The notes below the pieces were generated by a model. That model saw nothing but the letters and a program-made list of their open reading frames with translations, searched no databases and was not told where the DNA came from. Both the position numbers and the translations under genes were made by a program. DNA of 64,000 bases from positions 6,510,001 through 6,574,000 of the forward strand of contig OX344757.2 in assembly GCA_947034885.2 (NCBI GenBank). The letters are read 5' to 3'. Of the stretch, positions 22,972 to 34,926 are shown one piece after another. The DNA is from Thuidium tamariscinum. Taxonomy: Eukaryota > Streptophyta > Bryopsida > Hypnales > Thuidiaceae. How positions within the stretch are numbered: position 1 is the stretch's first letter; every line of letters starts with the position of its first letter.

Positions 22972-24998
22972 ACCGTGCTTTTTTTTCCCATTCTAACACC
23001 TACTAAAGTAGTAATAACATTTTTTTGGAAAAACAATGAACGATTCTTTAAACTCAATAGTTGCTAGTTTGGTTTCTACACATAAAACATAAAAAATTTA
23101 CAAAAAATAATTTTTTTTGACAACAATGACATTAAAACCATTCTCTCAACTTAGGACATATTATTCTTAAGACAATGTTATATGGGTCCACCAAATGAAT
23201 ATTGTTGAAGATCCAAGAATATGGATCAAATAATAGAATGATAATTTATATGTGCTTAAGAAATTAGGTCATTTCATCCTTTGGATATTTTGGTCTTTTG
23301 ACAAGAACATTTTTCCCTAGATATTTATAACCCTTTATTTCAAAGTTTATGGTTTATCATTCTAATATAGATAAAAATGCTATATTTGCTCAAATTCTCC
23401 ATTGGGAGGTGTCAATATATGAGATTTATAGTCAAGATTGCTTGAAATTGTTTTTTGAGCTTCTAATAGAACTTTAATGCCCCTTCTCTTAGTTGTGATT
23501 TTATTTGTGATTCTTTCACTATGCAAAAGTTATAGTGGATATATAGGGAATAGGTAGAAAAAACTTCTATGGAATATTTTTCTTCACAATTTTGATGATT
23601 GCTAATTCCTAGTAAATTATTGCTTGAAATGATGAACATTAATTTTAGGAGCTTTCATATTGATTTTCCAAGGAATTGTGCTAGTCTTAAATTGTGCTTA
23701 TGTAGTAGGGATGTATTGTATATCTTCAACTTCTTTATTTCAAATATCATTTCTTTAGTATTCATCCAAGAATTGGTCATTAATGTCCAAAGAATCAATA
23801 TCATATGGAATGTCTACACACATGGCTTGTTGTATATGAAGGTCATGAACTTTAAGTACATCTTCATGGATGAATTCATTAGTGGTTAGGCTAATTCATA
23901 ATAGAATATACACTAACTGTACTTGATTATGGTTCGTGTGCAAGTGATAATTGCCTAAATTATGATAGGTAATTCTAGATGAAAAAGTTTACTTAGAGAG
24001 CTAAACAAATCCAAAATGATGACACGTATACTTAGTGTCTTTCGGAGGGCAATTTATTGTTCAAAAGCTATATTTTTTGAAGGAATATTGAATGATATAA
24101 TCCTTTATTTTTAGTGGATGAAAACACTCAATTGTTTAATAATTTACGAACATATTGTTCTATTAAACAAGTTTGAATGAATTTGTGTGTTTTTGTCCAT
24201 CCATTTTTTTTTCTTATCCATATCAATGGATATAAACAACTTTGCCACTCAACTAAGGATCATTTTCTACACTACCTAGAAAAATTTAAAAAAAAATTCA
24301 TACATTAGATAATGCATGGGAATTAGACAACTCATAGATGATGACAAATTCACTAGACCGCACATTGAAGTTAAATGGACAACTTCCATACAATGACAAG
24401 TGTATTTGAACGAGGAGTTAAACAATTTTGAGTAGAGGATCAAAATTGGGATGAGATGTAGACTAGCCTATTTGTAATACTTTTAGGAATTATTTTTTAT
24501 TTTTAGCTTTCTAATTCTATCCTGAATTATCCACTATAGTAAAAGTCTTGGTCTCAAAACACAAGACGGAAGCTAATTATACTTAATAGCATTCTAACTT
24601 CCATTAAACATCTTATTTAAATTCCAATAAATTGTATATATCTACAAATTGTCTTAACTCAAACGCAATGTCTTATATCGTGTATCTTTATCTAGGAGCT
24701 CTCTAACTTCCTTGCACAAATCCATATATTCCAATATTGTCATGACTCATGAGACATCCAAGACTTGGAGTTGTCTAACTTCAATATACCAATTCCCCAT
24801 CTTGAGATACCTAATTCTTGATACACTAGCTTGCAATCAAGTATAATCACTGTACATCCGATTATAAATTAGTTCATGCACTAATGAATCCAACCATCCA
24901 ATTCATGACAATTATTCTAAAGTGTTGGCTATTGTCTACAATGGCTAGAAAGAATAAATATGGTAGAAGTACCCTAAACCAGTGGGTTTTTTTCTAGC

Positions 24999-25024
24999 AA
25001 TTTGGTGCAAAATTGCACCAAATT
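24999..25024. repeat. Perfect 12-bp-arm palindrome
   Basis: AATTTGGTGCAA, two bases AA, then the exact complement. It could form a cruciform or hairpin. No gene lies close enough to suggest a terminator role. Confidence 0.6.
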
Positions 25025-26179
25025 TTTTGGCCTAGCACCAAGCCTATAGGAAAAAAAAGAGTAAAATTTTGGATGAAATTGCCAAACAATGGATGAAAAT
25101 AGAATGATAGATATGTATTATGTGCTAATATGATATTTTCTATCCAATATATGGATGAATGTTTAGATTTGGAGCTCCACAATAAAATGAAATATTGCCA
25201 CTTTGGCACTTTACAAGAAATGAAAAAACAAACCCCTGCCCTAAACTAATAAAATAAGCACATTTTGACATGATTTAAGGTAGTGCAATGTAAAGCAAAT
25301 ATTTTCTATGGTGCATTGACAAAAACGATAGAGACTATACAAATTTTAGAAATTTCATTTCTTGAATTGAAATTATTAAAAATTCTGAAAGGTAAAAGTT
25401 GGACTTGACCCTTTATCAACATTTGTAGTCAACCATTTCCATTCTTTCAATAACTACTTTCCTACTCATTGCTTCCTGCTTTCTTACTCACTTATATCTC
25501 ATTAATTTATTGGTCTATACCTTGAAAAAGTATAATCATTTCAAGGAGAAAATGGACCTCTACCATAGTTGTGAGAAAAGGAATCCATCCCAATCTTCTT
25601 ACTCTTTAATCTATGTGATAGAGTGAAGTCACCTTTGACACATTATTACTAGACAATTATTTTTAAATAGGAAGGGTTCATTTAGCAATTTATTTTTTAA
25701 ATAACAAATTATTGGCAAATATTAAATAAATAAATAGGTGTTCTTAATTTTAGCAGCATTTTCTTTGAGTGACTCTATTTGGCATCTTCCTTGTTGTCAT
25801 TGTCATTGTCACAAGTATCTTCTTGACCTCTTCTATTTCTTAGAACCCTTAGGGTCATTGCAAAAAAGACTAGTTTTTTGTTTTTTTGTAGCATTTGACT
25901 TCTTACTAATTGTATAGTTATCTTTTGAAAAAAGATATTTGAAAATAACATAAAATATGGATAATTTGCACAATATTAAAAATAGCAAGTTATCAAAATT
26001 TGAGACCTAAGAAAATGTAGGTCAAAATTTATTTACAAAATTGAGTAATCTAATTTTTGAAGAAAATACAACAAATTTATTAAAATTATAGTATTTGGAT
26101 TTTAAAAATTACAATAGTTTAAGATTTCAGATTGCATAGTTTGAAACCTTTAGGACAAGTATAGATTTAAAAAATCTAT

Positions 26180-26924
26180 GATGAAATTCGTTGTACTTTG
26201 CTATTTTAATTTGTAAAAAACAGGAAAAAAATATTTAGGAAACTAAAAATTGGCATTTTGGAAGAACTCTATATTGAAGAAATTTCACCAAAAGAATGAT
26301 ATTAAAACCATCTTATATGTTGAATAGTGTGTGTACAAGGGAGCCTTAGTAGTAAGCATATAGAGGTTATAAAATAATATTTTTATCAATTTCATTTGGT
26401 AGGTATGTGCCCACCTAGTCACTAGGGGAGATCTGAGGCCTTCAGAAGACTACAAGTTCCTAGGCTGTGGAAATGAAGAAATTATTGTGGGAACACAAAA
26501 ACACATGAATCTGATATGGTTGACAATTTGCCATGTCATTAATTTTGTTTTTAAATTGTTGGCCTAATAGCAACCAATAGTTACAGGAACAAGCTTCAAA
26601 TGGCCCTCCAAAGGCCTCAATCTCTCCTAATGACCAAAATAGACCATGGAAATTTTAGCTTCAAATCATTAATTTTGGATACTCTCCAGTACCTAAAATT
26701 CTTAAGCTACAAAGTGTGACAAATTAGCTAAATTTAAACTTAAATGTCAAATGACTTTTAATTGTTTTTGAAAAAGAAAGAATCTTGTTCATTTGGTATT
26801 AAGTTATACATCTCCAATAAAAATTCTAAATTCATTGGTTTCATATTTCAAAAATTATACCAGATGACAACTTTGTTATTCCAATTGTGATACAAAATAA
26901 TATAAGTCTTTCCTACAATCACCC
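26180..26924. mobile_element. 5'-truncated relative of the 733-bp element, with an insertion
   Basis: From about 26200 the sequence follows the 15.2-kb element (ttttaatttgtaaaaaacag, aaactaaaaattggca, tttcaccaaaagaatg) and ends TTTCCTACAATCACCC, matching its right end. About 250 bp of unrelated, GC-richer sequence (about 26400-26660) interrupts the match. No left terminal repeat was found. Confidence 0.5.
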
Positions 26925-27069
26925 TTCACTCAAGTGGCTAGCTAAGTCCTTGGTCCTCCCCTCACAAATAGGAGTCACTTGCCTTGCCACAATTTTTCAA
27001 AAGTCCATAATAGATTTGAACGCGAATCATGCCCCCAAATTACTTAAGGCTGGAGGTCTTAAAATTGGC

Positions 27070-27310
27070 TAGACTCTAAAAGCATTGTATATAGTAAAAG
27101 GAAATTTTTCTTCTTCAATCCACCATCAATGTACAAGTAGTGTAAATTTTAGGAAGTGAACACATCTATATTTCCACCACAAAAATTTATAAATAATTTC
27201 TGAAAGGTCAAAAAAATACAAAATGACTTAGGTTAGATGTCAATTTTATTATTTTTTTCACATAATTTAGCTACCAAAAATTATAGTTAGTTCTTAAAAG
27301 CATGCTTTTC
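27070..27310. mobile_element. Decayed family C MITE
   Basis: The order of words (ctctaaaagca, caatgtacaagtagtgta, aggtcaaaaaaatacaaaatgactt) follows the better-preserved family C copies at 27348 and 30855. The ends are eroded and borders are approximate. Confidence 0.35.
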
Positions 27311-27347
27311 AAAATCTCCTTCCTTCCTTTGACACCCCCAACAACTA

Positions 27348-27902
27348 AGGTAGGATGCTTTAAAAGCAACTTGGCTCTAAAAACAACCTCGAATACAAAG
27401 GTACATTTTACTTTCTTCAATGTACAAATAGGGTTCATTTCAACAGGGGGTTGCTTTCAAAAACCATTGCATTTCAACTTCAAAAACTTGTAACTAATTC
27501 CACAAAGGTCATAGAAACATTGGTTGAATGCCAATTCCATTTTTCTCCCCACGAAAATTTATTGGAAATTGTTTCAAGGAGTTTAGCTTCCCCCCAAATG
27601 CAATGAGCTCTTCAAAGGTCACTTTAAAAGCACACTAAGGTAGGTACACCCAAAAGTGCCACGTTCCTAAAAGCGCCATCTACAATGTGCATACATTTCC
27701 AAAATCAATCATATTCACAAACTGTAGATGGCGCTTTCAGTTGTTAATAACTTTTGCATACAGTATCCAAATCCTACATTCTTTGATGCGTTGGAATGTG
27801 CTTTCATTTGCCAATAAGATTGTATGAAAATCTGAACAGCCTAATCACAGTAACTAGGCGCAGTATGAATAAGTGGCGCTTTTAGGTGTACCCACCTTAC
27901 CT
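27348..27902. mobile_element. Family C MITE split by a family A MITE
   Basis: The left end AGGTAGGATGCTTTAAAAGC follows TA (27346-27347). The right end is completed only after the inserted element is removed: cacac-TA-cct joins 27637 to 27900-27902, then TA at 27903-27904. The interior contains ggttgctttcaaaaaccatt and ggagtttagcttcccccc, as in the copy at 30855-31158. The insertion used the TA inside this element's own right terminal repeat. Confidence 0.7.
27638..27897. mobile_element. Family A MITE, intact 260-bp copy
   Basis: The ends AGGTAGGTACACCCAAAAGT and, reversed, AGGTGGGTACACCTAAAAGC are flanked by TA (27636-27637 and 27898-27899). It carries the internal pair GCGCCATCTACA / TGTAGATGGCGC. 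It serves as the empty reference that shows where the 5.46-kb transposon inserted in the 6.2-kb copy. Confidence 0.85.
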
Positions 27903-28173
27903 TACCTTATTCTTGAAGTCATTCTAATTGGTGTATTTGTATTTTGCGTTTGCAATGAAATTCCGTTTCATTTGTGTCAATAAATAAATAGAAATAAAAC
28001 AAAGCCAACAAAAATTCCCATTTAGAAAAATAAGTAAATTGAATACCAACAATTTGTAGGTGATTGACTTCCCTGACATACGAACCTCGAAATTGCCTGG
28101 CCTTGCCAGGTTGATGCCGGATTCATGAACTCAGTTCAACGGCTTCAACCCCTGCAGCAGCTCTGGTAACTTA

Positions 28174-28500
28174 TAGGAGGAGGCTCTTGAATGGAGCGGG
28201 TTCTAAAATGGTGCCCTATCTTAAATGTACAGTACTTGTACATGTTGCATTTTCATAGCCTTCAGCAGTGTACTGACAGTGTACATTTTAGCTAGGGCAC
28301 CATTTTAGAGCCCTATGCCCTTTCAACTTCAGAATTTGATAACTAATTCTAGAGAGCTCCAAAAAATATGAAACGACTTGGGTTAGATGCCTATTCAAGC
28401 TGTCTTTCAAGGAAAATTCTCTGAAAAATATTTCAAGATGTTTGACCTACCCAAAATTCTGTTCCAGCCCTTAGATGGTCGGTTTCTGGACCTCCTCCCA
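28174..28500. mobile_element. Family B MITE, 327 bp
   Basis: The ends are TAGGAGGAGG and, reversed, TGGGAGGAGG, with TA outside (28172-28173 and 28501-28502). The right 30 bp match the right end of the pogo-like element at 11851. An internal inverted repeat (AAAATGGTGCCCTA / TAGGGCACCATTTT) adds hairpin character. It has no coding capacity. It is almost identical to 30526-30852, including length. Confidence 0.8.
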
Positions 28501-29566
28501 TAGTGCTGCAGGTGGTGGGGTGTGCCAATATCTGCCATAACTTTAATGCAATTTTCCCTCTCCAGTGGAATTCCGTTTCATTTGTGTCCAAAAATAAAAA
28601 TAAAAACAAATAAATTTATATGACCAAAAGAATTAAAAATTAAAAACTAAAAAAAATATAGTTATATTTATTTATTTATTTATTTTCCATAACGAGCCTG
28701 AACGATTTGGTAGTGGTGGACTGGTGCCCTGGTGGTGGTGCCATTCAGTTTCCCTGGAGGAATATGTAATCAAGTTCCATCCATCAAGTTCCATCACTCA
28801 AGCAGGGCTGTTAATTCCTCAACATTAAAATGCGGCATTGATGTTCATACTCAACTACTTCCAACTGGAGTGAGGAGCAGCAAATTGCCTGCCAACAAAT
28901 TAAGTTACAGCACAGACACACAGAAGGAGTACTGGATGGAACTCAGTGCGGGATTGAGAGGTGTTTTTTTGAACAAACAAAACGAAATGGATTGAGAGTT
29001 TGAGACGATGACAATGAAACAGTTTTGCATAAGTTAACCCATCAAGGACTGAGTCGACAAGTAGTTGATGACTCTGGCTGAAAATGACAGGTTTTCATTA
29101 GTAGTCACTTCAGCTACTGATGACGATATGTCATTTTCAACCAGATATTCATTTGTAGTCTCCTCAATTCACTGCAACGATGAAAAGAGGCAAATGACGA
29201 GTACGTGCAACAACCAAATTCTTCCACTGTAAGTGATCCCTAAACTCACTAAAATTAGTTGAGTTTCTACCCCCAAAATCGTTGCGCTACTAGTACATTG
29301 TAGAAGAAGGGCCTTGAATGGAAACATTTCAGCCAAAATTGCAATGAATAACATAATTTGATAGCCAATTTGCAACTTCCCCCACAAAGAAACTAGCAGC
29401 TATTTAGTTAGTTTCGCGTTGTATTATAGTACTTCCAACAATCCTTCACAACTTGTAAAATCCTTTCTTTTCTAGTTTTTTTGATACTACTCACTCTCAA
29501 AGTAGCCAAAGTTGTTGCTCAATGTTTGTCTTGAAGATAGCATATTGCACTACATTCCATTAATTA

Positions 29567-29895
29567 AGGTAGAAGGCTCTTAAACGGAGTGGGTTCGAAA
29601 ATGGTGCCCTACCTTAAATGTACAATATTTGTACATGCTGCTTTTCCATAGCCTTCAGCAGTGTACTGACGGTGTACATTTTAGCTAGGGCACCATTTTA
29701 GAGCCCTATGCCCTTTCAACTTCAAAATTTGATAACTAATTCCACAAAGCTCAGAAAAGTATGAAACGACTTGGGTTAAATGTCAATTCTACTTCTCTTT
29801 CAAGGAAAATTTACTGAAAAATGTTTCTAGAAGTTTTACCTCTTTGAAATTCTGAATTTCAGCCCTTAGATGGTCCATTATAGGACCTCTTACCT
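29567..29895. mobile_element. Diverged family B MITE, 329 bp
   Basis: The interior follows the family B sequence (atggtgccctaccttaaatg, gtgtacattttagctagggc, tatgaaacgacttgggtt). The ends read AGGTAGAAGGCTC and, reversed, AGGTAAGAGGTCC, with TA outside (29565-29566 and 29896-29897). The ends are intermediate between family B and the AGGT-starting families. Confidence 0.7.
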
Positions 29896-29897
29896 TA

Positions 29898-30516
29898 GTT
29901 GTGAGATCACTGCTTTCTACAATACTTGAAACTCTAAAACACTCTTGACGTTCTACATGTGGACACTATTTATGTTGCTAGTGTCAAAAACAAAGATGGA
30001 TGGATGATTGGTTGGAGGAGTTGCATGTTTGGTGTTGGTTGTTATCATTTGCTTTGACCACAATTCTAACTTGCTTGTAACTGGCACTTTGCATAAAACC
30101 CAAAAACTACCGTACTGACTTAAAGCCAAAATCTAATGTGCCCTTGGAAATGATGAGCTTGATAGAGGTTGCATTGAGGCCCATTGTTTTTTCCTGCCAC
30201 TGTTCTTACCAATATTACTGGATCATTACATTGTTTCCATTATTTTGTTTCCATTGAGTATGCTCTTACACAGCAGTGTACATAGATTTAGGGTTTTCTG
30301 ACAGCAAGGGCCATCAAGCGGTCCGTCTCTCATCATGCAAAATTAAAACTCTTCCAATATTGTTGCAGAAATCCATGTTGAAAAGAATCGTACAGCAGCA
30401 CGTACAGCAGCACATGAAGACGAGGAATAAAGATTTGCAAATGACTGCAGTATGGACTACGGAATCATCAGTAAATTCTCCCATCCAACGAAAGTCTTGC
30501 TTCCACTGACTGACTA
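29898..30516. other. Unique sequence between MITEs
   Basis: About 600 bp of less AT-rich sequence holds opposed open frames of 77 (+, 30276-30509) and up to 93 codons (-). Neither has a recognisable domain or clear splice signals. It may be ordinary intergenic DNA or an eroded gene fragment. Confidence 0.3.
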
Positions 30517-30525
30517 AGGTGGGTA

Positions 30526-30852
30526 TAGGAGGAGGCTCTTGAATGGAGCGGGTTCTAAAATGGTGCCCTATCTTAAATGTACAGTACTTGTACATGTTGC
30601 ATTTTCATAGCCTTCAGCAGTGTACTGACAGTGTACATTTTAGCTAGGGCACCATTTTAGAGCCCTATGCCCTTTCAACTTTAGAATTTGATAACTAATT
30701 CTAGAGAGCTCCAAAAAATATGAAACGACTTGGGTTAGATGCCTATTCAAGATATCTTTCAAGGAAAATTCTCTGAAAAATATTTCAAGATGTTTGACCT
30801 GCCCAAAATTCTGTTCCAGCCCTTAGATGGTCGGTTTCTGGACCTCCTCCCA
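30526..30852. mobile_element. Family B MITE, 327 bp, young copy
   Basis: Same length as and nearly identical to 28174-28500. The differences I see are confined to about five bases, such as cttc/cttt and gctg/gata. TA lies on both sides (30524-30525 and 30853-30854). Such likeness points to recent amplification from one source. Confidence 0.85.
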
Positions 30853-30854
30853 TA

Positions 30855-31158
30855 AGGTAGTATGCTCTAAAAGCGAGCGTTGTTCTAAAAGCGATCATCA
30901 CAAATGGGTACATTTTGGTTTCTGCAATGTACTAGTGGTGTATATTTCAGCACGTGGTTGCTTTCAGTGACCACTGTGTTTTGAACTTTAAAAATTCATA
31001 ACTAATTCTACACATGTTCAAAAAAGATGAAACAACTTGGGTTTAATGCCGATCCCATTTTCCTCCCTATGAAAATTGATTGAAAATTGATTCAAGGAGT
31101 TTAGCTTCCCCCCAAAGGCAATCAACTCTTAAATGGACGCTTTTAGAGCATACTACCT
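30855..31158. mobile_element. Family C MITE with perfect 21-bp inverted ends
   Basis: Both ends read AGGTAGTATGCTCTAAAAGC plus one more matching base. TA lies on each side (30853-30854 and 31159-31160). It shares a TA with the family B copy on its left. The interior word order (ataactaattct, gatgaaacaacttgggttt) resembles family B, so B and C are related despite different ends. Confidence 0.8.
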
Positions 31159-31581
31159 TACACCAAAAAGCACCACTATACTATGCCTAATTACTATTAT
31201 TAGGGTGTTTAGATTTTCACTCAGTCTTATTGGTAAGTGAAAGCACATTCCAATGCACCAAAAAATACAACATTTGGATACAGTATGCAAAAGGTTATAG
31301 AGGGTCAAAGTCTGTTTTTGAATGTGCCATCTATAATATGTGTACATGAATGATTTAGAAATGTACACACATTGTAGATGGTGCTTCAAGGTCAATTGTG
31401 CTTTTGGATGTACCTATCCTAATTAACTTATTACAGTACAATGATATACAAACAATATTGAGTATAATTTTTCCTTTCTTATTTTCCCTCGCCCCAAAGG
31501 ACTGTCAATTAAAAAACAAGGAAGGAACAATTAGTTTGGTTCTATATTGAGTATACTTTGTACATGCTCATTTTCAATATA

Positions 31582-31981
31582 AGGTAGAGGTACCCATCCT
31601 TGACCAAGGACCCATGCCCAACCTATAAGGTGCATCTATTTCCAACTAAGATTGAAATATATTTCCAATTGAAACTTGGAATTTGACTTTTTTTTCTCTC
31701 CAAAGTCATGCCCAATAAGATCATGATATATGTCATGAAGTAGCGAGCATAAAATAAACAATCTATGATTGGAATTGGAAGCGTTTAAACATTGGCTATT
31801 AGTTCAGACACCTTTATGGCTTCCAAAAATCACAATAAATTCAATTTTGAGAATAAAATTTTGAAAAATTTGTAGTCCTTACACTTCCTATCTTTCTACA
31901 TGGCAAAAATTTCACTCACATCATGTTACTTACAATCTTCTTGAAAATTGCTTAAGTAATTGATTGTGAGTACCTCTACCT
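31582..31981. mobile_element. 400-bp MITE with AGGTAGAGGTAC ends
   Basis: A perfect 12-bp inverted repeat AGGTAGAGGTAC bounds the segment, with TA outside (31580-31581 and 31982-31983). The interior is AT-rich and unrelated to families A-C. It belongs to the same TA-inserting, AGGT-starting group. Confidence 0.7.
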
Positions 31982-31983
31982 TA

Positions 31984-34926
31984 CAACCATCAAGAATTCA
32001 TAGTCTCTTTTTGAAATTTGCAAATTAGACATGATTCTATACAAACTTCATACTAAATTGTACATAATTACATTAATAGCACAAAAGTATGCTACAAAGT
32101 CAAACAAGAAATTATATACAAATATTTAGTTTTGTTCATAAAATATTGAGTAGTTGGTTCAATAGCCTTTGCTCTTCCATACAACAATAATTCTTCTCAA
32201 CATGCTCTTATAACCTTTCAAGGCTCAAGACTTTTTTGAGTTTAAAATCATCCTTGCTTTTCAAGCCTTATAAGTCTACATGTCATGGAGGTATGAAAAT
32301 CTCAAATGCACAATCTTGTAGTGTACATATTGTAGATGATGTAGATCAAATTTGGAGTCATTGGTTGCATAGATTGCAAGATTATAATGTTTTAGTGTTG
32401 AAAAGAGATGCTAAAATTTAAAAAAAAGATACATTTAGAGGTGAAATTTGATTTCTAAACCTACTCAAATGAAAAAGCTTTAAACTAATAAGTGTTTCAA
32501 AATCAACACACAAACACATTGGTGAAAAAAGTCATTCATATAAATCATTGTGTTATCAAAATGACTTTGAAATGTTAAAAAATTGCAAAAAAGCATGCAA
32601 AACATCACATCTATGATTGAACCTCCATCTACTAAAATGCTTTTCACTCACTTACAAACTTTTGGATTGATATGAAGTTTTAGCCACACAAACTAGACTA
32701 GAATGTACAACTTAAAAAAAAATATCGGAAACAAATACCATATGTGGAAGAAATAAGTCACCAAAGTTTAGTGTAATAAAAAAATGTTTGATTTTTGAAC
32801 TTCAAATTGTTCACAAGCAATCAAAACAACTTGAATTGCCATGGAAATTTGACCACAATAATTAGACTGCTAGAAGGACATAATTCAATAAATTTCATTG
32901 AAAACAAACATTAGATGAAGGAGATACAAGCCCCAAAAGTTGTAGCCATAAATTGTAGTTTGATAGATTCAAATTGAACCTATGAACTTCCATTGGCTTC
33001 TAAAAAATTTGTATATCTTAGATTGATCTAAAAATTAAATTACAAAAACTAGACTAGGATGTGCAACTTTTCCAACAAGCTTTATTGAATTTAGGCATTT
33101 GATGCAAAAGTTTTAGTACCTTGAATTGGAGTGTGAGACTATATGAGAGGACTTTTGAACCCCTTGGTTGTTGAAGGGATTAAGTGCTATGCAATCCTCT
33201 TCACTAAAATTGGGATATGCATAGCACACAACCTCCAACAATTCTTGGATTCATTTTAAAGGTGTTGTAAATTTGTTCAAGTGATGGTTTGAGAAGTGCA
33301 ATTAGTTCAATATAATTGAAATCTAGAGATTGTGTAGGCTACATAGAATTGGCTCATGCCTAAAGAAAGTAACAACTTTTTGTATAGATACATTGCTTTG
33401 AAGGTGCACAAAAAATTGGTGCTTTTGCTCTTTGATACAATGTAAGCAACCAACTTTAAGTATATACAAGAGATACAACCTAGATATCACAATGCAAACT
33501 CAAAGAGACACCAAAGCTAGAAGATTGATAGCAAACTAACGACAATGAATAATTGCAAGTATTCAAGTCCTAACCACTCTGAAGTTTGTTATTTTAAAAA
33601 CCTAATTTTTTTTCACTTTTTGGTTTGACATTGATGTAATTTATAATTGCTTGGATTCATGCTTTGATCATATAGTATACACTTAGGTTAGATTTTGTAC
33701 CTTGGTGCAAAATTAATTTAATTTTGGAATTTGGATATTTTAATATTTTAATTTATTTTTCTTGCATTTTGGCATTTTGGCATTTTTTTCTTTTATATTA
33801 CTCTTAATTTTGGATTAATTTTTTCTATTCATATCTATATGTATTCTTTTTCTAAAATTTCTTGAGAATAATTTTTGGATATTCAAAATTGTCAAAATTG
33901 ATTTTTTTTCAAATTTCTTAGAAATAGTTGTACAATTTTAAATTTTAGACATGTTCCAAATTTTCCCTAACTATTTATGAAATTGACCTACATGTAGAAT
34001 AATCCCTATGTTTGTGATTTAATTTGGCTACTTGAATATCAACTATTAAACCTCAAAAGGACCAAGTATTTCCTTAGGAAACACTCAAAGGTTTGGGTAG
34101 ATAGTAACTTCTGATGTTATTTTTTGAATTTTTTTTTTAAACTAGGAAAACACATTAGCTTTATGGAATTATCATTTTATTCCAATATAAGCAACCAAGA
34201 GCAAAAGTTATGCCACCCTAAACTTCAAAAATAGTTTGCTAAGTAAAGCCCACAAAAAATTATAAAACTCAATCTAAAATTTCAAAATTTTCCATAGAAA
34301 ATTCTTTTGTCTAAGTATAAAGATTTTATTCATTGTATTCAAACTAATGATGAAAAAATCATGGAAAATCTATTCTTCTAGGTAGTTACAATATTTTCAA
34401 AAAATCTATCTTAGTATTCATTTTTTATCTCAATTCTCACAATTAATAAAATAGTAGTTCCATGAGGTTTGATATTCTTTCTAGATCAATCTCACTATTG
34501 TTTCAATTCCATTTTAGAACTATTAACAATTTGTTTTTTCCTTCTATCTCATATTTGCTTCTATATAATAGTTCTTTAAAGAATGAAAAATAAGTCTATT
34601 TTTTGAATTTTTTTCCCTTAAACTTTCAACTCTATTCTTCAATACACTTTTTAATTTAGATAGTTTTGCACCTTGCAATAGAAATGGCAACTTTGAGTGT
34701 TTTTTGATGAAAAAAAGACCATCCTACATGGGTTAAGATATGAGTACTACAAATGAAGGAAGTTATTGTTGAAAAAAAGGCCTTGATCCTTTGGGGGTTT
34801 AAATATGAACACTACAAATGGAGGAAGTTACGGTAGACTTATCTTTGAAGAAAGCCATTAGAAGAATCTATTCAATGTACATTGATTTGTGCACCTACTA
34901 TTTTATGAACCCACCACTACATGTGT
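31984..34926. other. AT-rich region with a diverged roughly 175-bp repeat
   Basis: No gene is seen. Three diverged units, with anchor words near 32695 (acaaactagactagaatgta), 32870 (acaataattagactgctaga) and 33048 (aaaaactagactaggatgtg), recur at about 175-bp spacing. This resembles an old tandem repeat or part of a decayed retroelement. The remainder is AT-rich. Confidence 0.4.

Larger units (their letters stand above)
21390..27069. other. AT-rich gene-free region
   Basis: It holds the foldback element at 22746-22971, a small perfect palindrome at 24999-25024 and the repeat relative at 26180-26924. Otherwise I see AT-rich sequence with long T runs and no believable gene. A 96-codon frame at 23599-23889 is hydrophobic and AT-driven. 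Confidence 0.5.
30517..31419. mobile_element. Family A MITE split by two other MITEs
   Basis: AGGTGGGTA (30517-30525) follows TA at 30515-30516. The repeat resumes at 31159 with TAcaccaaaaagcacc after two inserted elements and ends ggatgtacctatcc. Removing 30526-31158 restores a normal family A MITE of about 270 bp, in the same orientation as the inner copy at 20977. Both guests entered at the TA within its left terminal repeat. Confidence 0.75.

Noticed and set aside
28732-28995. 87-codon frame after the 28.2-kb MITE
   Set aside because: No domain, no supporting splice signals, and it is flanked by A/T-rich low-complexity sequence. Chance is likely.
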